DNA of 64,000 nt from Sphaerosporella brunnea (lineage: Eukaryota > Ascomycota > Pezizomycetes > Pezizales > Pyronemataceae): assembly GCA_008704415.1 (NCBI GenBank), contig VXIS01000277.1, positions 1 through 64,000 of the forward strand. The letters are read 5' to 3'. The notes beneath the pieces were generated by a model. That model had not been told where the DNA came from and searched no databases. It was given only the letters and a program-made list of their open reading frames with translations. This document shows positions 56,831-64,000 of the stretch, in pieces (the stretch's first letter is position 1; each line of letters opens with the position of its first letter). Made by a program: the position numbers and the translations under genes.

Positions 56831-59145
56831 CTAATCCTCAGGGTCGTTCCGTGGCGGCAGCTTGTAATCTCGCCGAATAGACTCCAAACGAGCAATTCCG
56901 ACATGCCATTCATCTCCGACTTTGAATTCACCGAGCCGGCATCGGGGAGCCTGCGGTTTGGGCGTCTTTTTTCTCCGGTCCAATCCAAAAGGCTTCCTCA
57001 AACGTCGTGTTATGGTGTTTGTGTTATCTCCGTTCTGTGACTTCAGAGGTATTGACGTGTCCGATACCGTCATTCCGGCTGGAGGCTTATCCGTTTCGGA
57101 CTCTGTTTGGTCGGCAATGACAACGTCCCCTCCTTGCGTGTCCTCGTCCGTAGCCGTTGATTGTTGGTCTTCTCCAGGAGGCGCCGACAATGGGCAAATA
57201 TCGGCATCGATTGTGGCGTCGGGGCTAACAACCACGGTATCGGCGTTGGAAGTTCGGGCAGTGCTCAAGCTCGCACTGATTGATGTTCGGGGTGTTTGTT
57301 GCGGCGTCTGCAATTCGTGGGCCTCCGCCAGGGAGTTTTCGCTTGGTGCGTTCGACTCAAAACTGCCACGATTTGATGCGGTGGAAGTCCTCTCTCCGGC
57401 GTCGGCGCCGATAGTTTCCTGCTTTTCGTCGATACGTTCGCTCGGCTCTTCAACGTCTTCGGGTCCGAGATCAGTTGCGTACACATAGATGAGGTTCGAG
57501 GCCAAACTGGCCGGTATTCTGGGAACAATTGGACGCCTACGCTGACGCCATATGACGGACAAACTGGCTAGCATGAAGGACTCACAGGCCACCAAGCAAA
57601 CCACAATGGGGGTAGAGATGTTGTCGGGGTCGGACAATGCAAGAATATTCCAGAATATTACAAACAGCCAGGCAGCATAGGTCCCAAGCAAAATCAAAAC
57701 GAAGGAACGTTCGGAAGGCCGCCACCGGGTTCCTGGTCCATCTAGCCGACTGGAGAAGGCATTCCAAAGGTCTTGCAGAGGTGCCATCATAAGGTATTCT
57801 CGGTCTAATTCGGGTGTGGGGATGCCGTTGGTTTCCAATAGCACATACATTGGTTGCATCATTTTGGCGTCGGCCTCAATCGTGTTCCAGATGAGAGTAT
57901 TGATGATTGTTGATACAGTACTTCGGGCGAATCTTTTTTTCCCGATGAAGGTAAAAAATGAGGTGTCGCGTGCCCAGTATGGTTGACCAGCGGCAATGAC
58001 GGATAGTCCAACAAGGCAGAGACCGACTATGGTCAGTGGCAAAGTTTGGAAAATCATCGGATGATTGTTCTGCCACAGCTCTTTTGGCAGCAGATGCTTC
58101 CCCTTGACCGTGATTGCAGGGGACCCATTTTGGCACTTCTTCCAAAACGCGCTCGCGGGGATCTTGTGGGCCTGCTGGACCAGATATTTGTACCAGGCTT
58201 TGTTTCCCAGACTGTACCAATGGTAAATCTCATCGACCGGGTCAGATGGTGGCAGGACTATCAATTGACGAGCGGTCTTATCCCCAGCCTCCATGTCGGG
58301 AATCAATTGGAAGCGTTGAGGCCGGAAATACTCCTTCAGAGACTTCAGGGAAAGCTCATCGACGATAGCGCTCGAAGAGAAGGCTTCTCCATCTCCCTCG
58401 GTGGGAGCCCCGCGTTCTTTCTCTTGACGTTCTATTTGTTTGATAAAGTTGTAGACTGAATCTGGCCGGTCCCGGTACCGGGTACATTTCATCAAGGTTG
58501 TGAATGGCGATGGGTGATCGTCCATTCCCGTTTTCCGGAAGTAGATCTGAACCGCCAAAGCAATTGCCAGAATCGATATAACGGCGCAGCAGCTTTCGAA
58601 CCCCCGGGTGTAAACTGGATTCATCGGGGTTTGGTTGTCGTCGGCGAAAATTCCGAGGGAGAGTGTTGGCAGTGCGTTCGTGGTCATGATGCTGGCCATG
58701 GAAGAGCAAACCACTGCCCAATGGCGGTGTCGGAAGGCTTTCCATGGCGAAAGGTAGATTGGACCAAAGTAATTCACGCATATACTGTGCGCGCCGAGTT
58801 CGCCCCCCGGTTTAGACAGCTGATAATACGGCTCCATCGTCTTCACCGCGAGATCCAAATCATAGAAATACAGCCCAACAGCGACAACCACCGCAAGACT
58901 GAAAAATTGGGCGACGGTTTCGCGAAAAATGTAGCGAATGTTTCCCGCGTTGTCTCTGAAAAGTCCACTGTGGGCGACTGCGCTTTGATAGAGGTATTCT
59001 GTGACTCCCAAAATTAACAGTGGCAGCGCAGCAAAAAATCCCACGACCGCGGGTGACATCAGCCACGGTCGCCAGTTTCCTACGCTGAGTGAGCACGGTA
59101 TTCACAAAATAAGTGGACGAGACTAGCCTTCGTTTCCTCTGTCAT
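56831..59145 (-). CDS. DUF3433-family multi-pass membrane protein
   Basis: Function is unknown for this fungus-restricted family. The main exon (59079-56831) is open without interruption. I propose a short first exon (59145-59124, MTEETKA) joined by a 44-nt intron (59123-59080; GTCTCG donor, GCTCAC branch, GCGTAG acceptor), giving RNWRPWLMSPAVVGFF, which restores the W-R-P-W start usual in the family. The alternative start is the ATG at 59059 (742 residues). The first DUF3433 domain lies at about 86-155 with the hallmark MEPYYQLSKPGG and RHRHWAVVCSS. The second lies at about 405-480 with MMQPMYVLLETNG. Predicted membrane segments: about 17-37, 62-82, 170-188, 350-372, 466-488 and 496-517. Residues 525-720 are Ser/Thr/Glu-rich and disordered. 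The end RCRLGEFKVGDEWHVGI matches the conserved family tail. At 756 residues it is shorter than many relatives of 1000 or more, mainly in the middle loop and tail. It looks intact. Confidence 0.88.
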
Positions 59146-61784
59146 TATCTGCTTTAATTGGTGTGGTAGGCCCGGGGCCTGTGGAGATAGGCGCAAGGAT
59201 CGTTTGCGGCATCGTTCCGTCGTCCATAAAAAGATGCGATGTTGTTTAGTGATGTTCGTTGCTGATGTAGCCTCTGTGTTCGACGGCGATCCAAGGTAGA
59301 GCCTATAATTTAAAGCACCGAAACTCGGTGACGCTCGACCCTTGTGAGCTGCTGGTCTGTACGCCCAATGCGCTGGTAGAAAATAGTCGCCGTTTGAAGA
59401 CTGCGAGGCTCCGAAATTTCAGCCCTGCCTTGCTTGGCCTCGCAGGATACCTCATGGCTTGGCACCAATCATCCAAAGAGGCGGTGAGATGGGAGACTGA
59501 ACGTCATCTTTGTAAGGAACATCATAGTTCGTTGTAAGACTTCACCCTCCGACCCTCACAACCCAAGCACTGCCAACATGTCAACAAGTCCGCCGGTCTG
59601 CGTCGGTGGGAACGCTCCACCTGGGTTGCGAGCTCAATAGCTAATCTGAATACCTAAATTTCTAGGCCGCAGGTTTCCCCGGAGGTCGCGCCTGCTACCC
59701 ACACAGATACATATCAGAAAAACCTCGTGCCCGGGAGGCCACTGAATACCTTAAGCCATCACATGCGACCGCAGTTCATCCACAGCTCACAGCCTTCCTG
59801 TGGCGCTAAAAATAACGTCCATTACGCACTCAAACGGAAGGCTGCAGGCGGTTGAAGAGCGCCACGAGGTTAGCGCGTAACGGGTTGATGCACGACATGA
59901 ATCGACGGGAGTTTCGCAGTTCATGTTCATTCGATGCTCCTGGTGTTGCTTCGCCCGTCTGGATATAGTGTAATGCCGTCATTAAGAACCACATTGGAAA
60001 CGCTGTGGTTATGTAGTTGTTATTATCCGGCAGGCTGCACTTCTGGTCCAATGCTGCGTTCCAACTGGAAACTGCAAATAGGGCGAACGTACTTGCCCAT
60101 AAACGGAAGACGAATGCACGCCCTGTTCTGGTTTTTTTTTGAAACCTGATAGATGGCACGCAATGGTGCCTCCCCTCGTCAACATGCACAAAACTTATTC
60201 ATATTATATGCGTTTGGGAAGCTTATTCTGTTGTCCCTTGACAGCGTATCTAACCCGACAACCCCGACCGCGCTCCAGGCGATTGCTCAAGTATTCTCCG
60301 AGCAGCTTAAACCGTCTCTGCCTTGGTGGCCGGTGGACCTGACAGGACACAGGCACCGCCTCGTACATTTCCCAATATAGTGGTATGCTGGCTAGCCCGA
60401 GCCGTGGTTGGCGCTTCAAACTTTGAGCCGCTGCTCTTGCTTGCTTTGCTATTGGAACGGAAATCCAGGTCGTGTACCACTTCATCATGCAGCTAACCCG
60501 GCGGTTAGCGCCCAATCAGAAAGTGCAGTCCAAAGGAGGGTACCTGTAAGCAACGGATTCAGAACGCGGTTTTCCAGAATTTTAGATCAAAAGCCTTCCA
60601 AACCCGTTCTAAAATCTCATGGGAAGTCATCCAAATGGAACAAAATGTTTCTGCCTAAGCTTGGTGACACACTGTGTCTCACTCGTATCGCGGCACGACA
60701 ACGCCCTTTTTCGTTCTTGCGTTTTGTCAGCGATATAACATGAAACTTCCGCTGGACAGCATCGCCATTTGCTAAGCGCAGAGGGGCGCAATCATCCCAG
60801 ATCCAAAGGACGTAAAATATGCTGATTATAGCGATAACTTCGAATCACATGCGGTGTTCTTCACGGGCCACAGACTGCGGTAAATCGATAAAAATATTTA
60901 AATTCAACAACGTGTCCCTTAAATCGACGAAAGCCGTTCGTCTTGCACACTCCTCAAACGATGGTTCTCTGGAGGGTCTTCGATACTAAATCCGCACCGA
61001 ATGGCTACACCTTGTAACTATATCACTGGTGCAGCCGGTCTGAGTTCGCGGCTCGAATGGCTTGCCCAGCATCATGAGCCCTTCCCCCGGGACCACCAGT
61101 GGTACTTCCCACCACAACACGTTCATCCAACTTCTTCCTCGGCTTCCTCTTCTCGGATGGCTGGTTCTCTTGCCGACCACCGCCATTGCCGAGCATGATG
61201 ACGGCAGCTTTGGCCGCGTTTCTTTGTATCACCCGCGTGCGCTCAGTCATTGCACGATCCAAGTGCCACACGCCCCGTAAGGCGAGAGCGAACTCGTCAC
61301 CGCCGCACGTACGTCTTCCAGGCTCAGTTTTGGGCAAGGAGCTGATCGCTTGTGGCTGCTGTTGGGTCGGCAGCGGTGCTCGGAGCAGGTGTACAGCGGG
61401 GGCGGTGATGTGGACCCGCAGGTCCGGGCCGCATGTATAGTCGGATGCATGCCAGGAGTGTGCGTTACCGCTCCAAGGAGTGGGCAGTCCGGACCCGCAG
61501 GTCTTTCAAAGGTGAAGGTGACCGGGACGGTGATGCCCAGACTCACCGGAAACCGCTCGTCTTCCCCACAGTGCTGGTATCCAACTTCGGTCATAGACTC
61601 GCCGGATGTGTGTGGAATCGTTCCGCACACAATGCGGAGAACGCATAGTTCCTGACCATGAGTCTTGAATTTGCGTTCTGGGGGGGGGGGGCAGAGGCAC
61701 GAATGATCGGCCTTGGAGTTTCGTGGCAGGAGAACGTGCCGTTTTTCCTTCGCAACATGGCCATCGACACAATGTTTTATGCAT
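59146..61784. other. Gene-free stretch
   Basis: The first 200 bases would hold the promoter of the DUF3433 gene. No TATA box stands out. A 119-residue minus-strand frame (60189-59830) has one hydrophobic patch but no recognised family. A G-run lies at about 61680-61691. Nothing else is supportable. Confidence 0.35.
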
Positions 61785-61930
61785 GGACATAAATCCCTCG
61801 GCCGGCGGGGAAATGTTTTATGCATGGACATAAGTTCCTCGGCCGGCGGGGAAATGTTTTATGCATGGACATAAATTCCTCGGCCGGCGGGGAAATGTTT
61901 TATGCATGGACATAAATTCCTCAGCCGGCG
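61785..61930 (+). repeat. Tandem repeat, about four units of 41 bp
   Basis: Units start GGACATAAATYCCTCGGCCG at 61785, 61826, 61867 and 61908, and each contains GGGGAAATGTTTTATGCAT. A fifth partial unit precedes them and one isolated unit recurs at about 62346-62390, inside the larger duplication. Confidence 0.95.
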
Positions 61931-62830
61931 GGGACATCGTGGCGCCGAAACGCCCGTGGGTGACTCTGTAGAATCGATCACAATTAGTTTTGCAAAACGG
62001 TAGAGATAGTAAAAAAACTACACACCTTCTCAGGGTGGTGGCGAAATTTTCACCGCCGCCCCTCAGCTTGCAAACTTGGCACCCCGGGTATCCTAAATGA
62101 ATACCTGCACCGTGGTGGACTTCTGAACCTCTTCTCCTGCCGATTCCAGCGCTCAAAACCCCACCGGAAGGACAGCAGAAAGAGATGCAGACATGCCGGC
62201 TGTAAACCTTATAGGGCTGTCTATCAACAGTCAGATTCCGAGTTTGCAAACAGTTGAACTACGGGAAGGAACTGCATACCTTGTGCCCGATCTTGGGCAA
62301 ACCCCATCTCTGCTCGGTGCGAGCGGGCCGAAGCGCCCCGCTGATTCCTCGGCTGGCGGGGAAATGTTTTATGCATGGACATAAATTCCTCAGCCGGCCG
62401 GGACATCGTGGCGCCGAAGCGCGCGTGGGTGGCTCTGCAGCATCTATCACAATTAGTTTTGCAAAACGGTAGAGATAGTAAAACAACTACACACCTTCTC
62501 AGGGGTGGTGGCGAAATCTTCACCGCCGCCCCTCAGCTTCGCAAGCTTGGCACCCTGGATATCCTAACTGAATACCTGCACCGCGGCGTACTCCGGAATC
62601 TCTTTTCCTGCCGATTCCAGCGCTCAAAACCCCACCGGAAGGAGATGCAGACATGCCGCTGTAAACCTTATAGGGCTGTCTATCAACAGTCAGATTCCGC
62701 GTTTGCAAACAGTTGAACTACGGGAAGGAACTGCATACCTTGTGCCCGATCTTGGGCAAACCCCATCTCTTCTCGGTGCGAGCGGGCCGAAGCGCCACGC
62801 TGCTGAGTAACCTTTGTTCTGCTTCATACA
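61921..62830 (+). repeat. Large tandem duplication, about 460-469 bp twice
   Basis: Copy 1 (61921 to about 62345) and copy 2 (62390 to about 62805) share TCAGCCGGCSGGGACATCGT, GTTTTGCAAAACGGTAGAGA, TCAAAACCCCACCGGAAGG and TTGGGCAAACCCCATCTCT in order. Differences are point changes and small indels. The 41-bp unit lies between the copies, so the 41-bp array and the long unit expanded together. Confidence 0.92.
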
Positions 62831-64000
62831 GCCGCATGGTATCTACGCGGCTGCTGCTTAATCGCTGCCAAAGGGAACGGGCAGTGAGCGTCGTCTATTC
62901 CGAGGGGGTTAGGTCCGCGAAGTTTGGTGGCCGGGGAGGGATGATGGGGTCTGTTTGAGCGAAGGTTAGGATGTTATAAAGACATTACACATGAAACCCA
63001 CAGCATCAGACTCGCGACAGTCTTTCTGTATGATGTGACATCGGTGAAGAGGTGGATACCTGGGATGGATTGGATCCATCGGGAAAACTGCTCGGAAGCC
63101 TAGGGTTGTGGGGGGGGAGTGGGGGGAGGTCGGTGGTCATGGAAGGAGAAGGGGAGTCGAAAGCCGGTGTAGCAGGCGGAACTGGAAACAATACGTCCAC
63201 AGGAAACCAAGACTTCGGCCGCCTAACTCCTGCAAGGGTGAAAGGTGGTTGGAAGCTCGCTGATCGGCAAAACAGGTCCAAGCTGGCAGGAAAAATACTT
63301 GAGTCGCCAGTTGGCGTGGTGGTAGAGATGTTGGCTGGGTTGGTGGGGCGTCTTAAAGAGGATTCAGATGGTGCTACAACAGACGAAGGAACCAAGCAGC
63401 TCTCAAATGAACGAACACCCTCGGCGCCGCAGTCACATAAGGCATAAATTCGTCTGCGTCTGGGCAATGTGAGATGGCCATATCCCCTAATTTCCAAGAA
63501 CACCTGCTTTCATATTGACCACCAGTCATACTTTAGCAAAGCAAAGCTAGAAACGTGCACTTTCGGTAGTTCGGGCTACGCAATGGTCAAACCAGCAGGT
63601 TGGAATCATGATGAGCACACCAAAGGATCGGCAGGCAGGTCGGAGGTATGCCAAATAGCCGCTTGGCAGAATAAATGTTTCGACAGCCACACTGATAAAA
63701 CTGCGATGAATTCGTCAATGCGCGAAAGCAGTCAATGAGCTTTGGTTGTGAACAACAGAGGGGCAGTCTTTGTAAGCAAAACCCCCCTTTCCATACACTT
63801 CAACGGCCATATAAATGCCCTTACGTTGGTGTAGGTGTCCAATCGACGCCATTTTGGAGGGCACTGCACTTCCGCCCCTTGACAGGATGTTTGAAACAAA
63901 AACACGACTTGCTTTGCAGCTACAGCATGAACAGCCGACAGCAATGACGAACGACATTGAAAACATCCATCGGGTATATAATTCCGGGTCGGCCGTCCAC
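62831..64000. other. Gene-free stretch at the window edge
   Basis: At 63050-63450 frames on both strands are open (131 residues plus, 165 minus), which is a composition effect. Neither has a domain. Nothing else is supportable before the window ends. Confidence 0.35.

Noticed and set aside
59830..60189. 119-residue minus-strand frame with a hydrophobic patch
   Set aside because: Short, single hydrophobic segment, no family resemblance I could substantiate.
1..64000. CRISPR arrays, rRNA genes and complete tRNA genes
   Set aside because: I looked for spaced direct repeats, conserved rRNA blocks and T-loop motifs and found none; the tandem repeats present lack unique spacers.
1..64000. Biosynthetic gene cluster around the CoA ligase and dehydrogenase-like remnants
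   Set aside because: The two remnants are 12 kb apart, both broken, and no other pathway genes are present.

Overview
The window reads as nuclear DNA of a filamentous ascomycete (Pezizomycotina type). Four things point there: a DUF3433 membrane protein (a fungus-restricted family), a Tad-clade LINE tail, hAT-type elements, and short introns of about 45-75 nt with GTAAGN/GTTTGT donors, a GCTRAC branch site and a YAG acceptor. Gene density is very low. I can support two apparently intact protein genes, two or three weaker spliced candidates, and several broken genes. The rest is decayed repeat DNA in which most open frames are unremarkable.

Layout. 1-21.7 kb: essentially gene-free. It holds a near-perfect 55-nt palindrome (5336-5390), short tandem repeats, several diverged dispersed repeat families and a possible dehydrogenase remnant (17.4-17.9 kb, minus). 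21.8-26.1 kb: two non-autonomous hAT elements, each with terminal inverted repeats and a perfect 8-bp target-site duplication (21797-22246; 25709-26045), plus a diverged relative of the second at 24175. 26.7-27.2 kb: a small minus-strand spliced candidate. 28.5 kb: an orphan Tad LINE C-terminus. 29.8-31.2 kb: a frameshifted, truncated adenylate-forming CoA-ligase pseudogene that still carries two introns. 32.06-33.73 kb: the most interesting locus, a gene that after removal of two introns encodes two hAT/BED-type zinc fingers of identical spacing fused to a long Ser/Ala/Pro-rich tail with an acidic end. 35-42 kb: several tandem duplications and a four-unit array of about 297 bp. 46.4-49.2 kb (minus): a degenerate locus whose last part resembles the C-terminal nuclease-like region of Crinkler/RHS proteins. 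51.0-53.6 kb: a doubled 214-bp segment followed by a nine-unit satellite-like array with an internal higher-order duplication. 56.8-59.1 kb (minus): the intact DUF3433 gene. 61.7-62.8 kb: a nested 41-bp and ~465-bp tandem repeat.

How it fits together. There is no operon or obvious gene cluster. The common thread is transposon decay: hAT ends with target duplications, a hAT-type DNA-binding module that seems to have been duplicated and kept in a host-like gene, and the orphan LINE tail. The zinc-finger gene is the best candidate for an undescribed system: a transposase-derived DNA-binding protein with a possible activation tail, in the same window as non-autonomous hAT elements. All assignments come from reading the sequence by eye; no alignment or database search was run.
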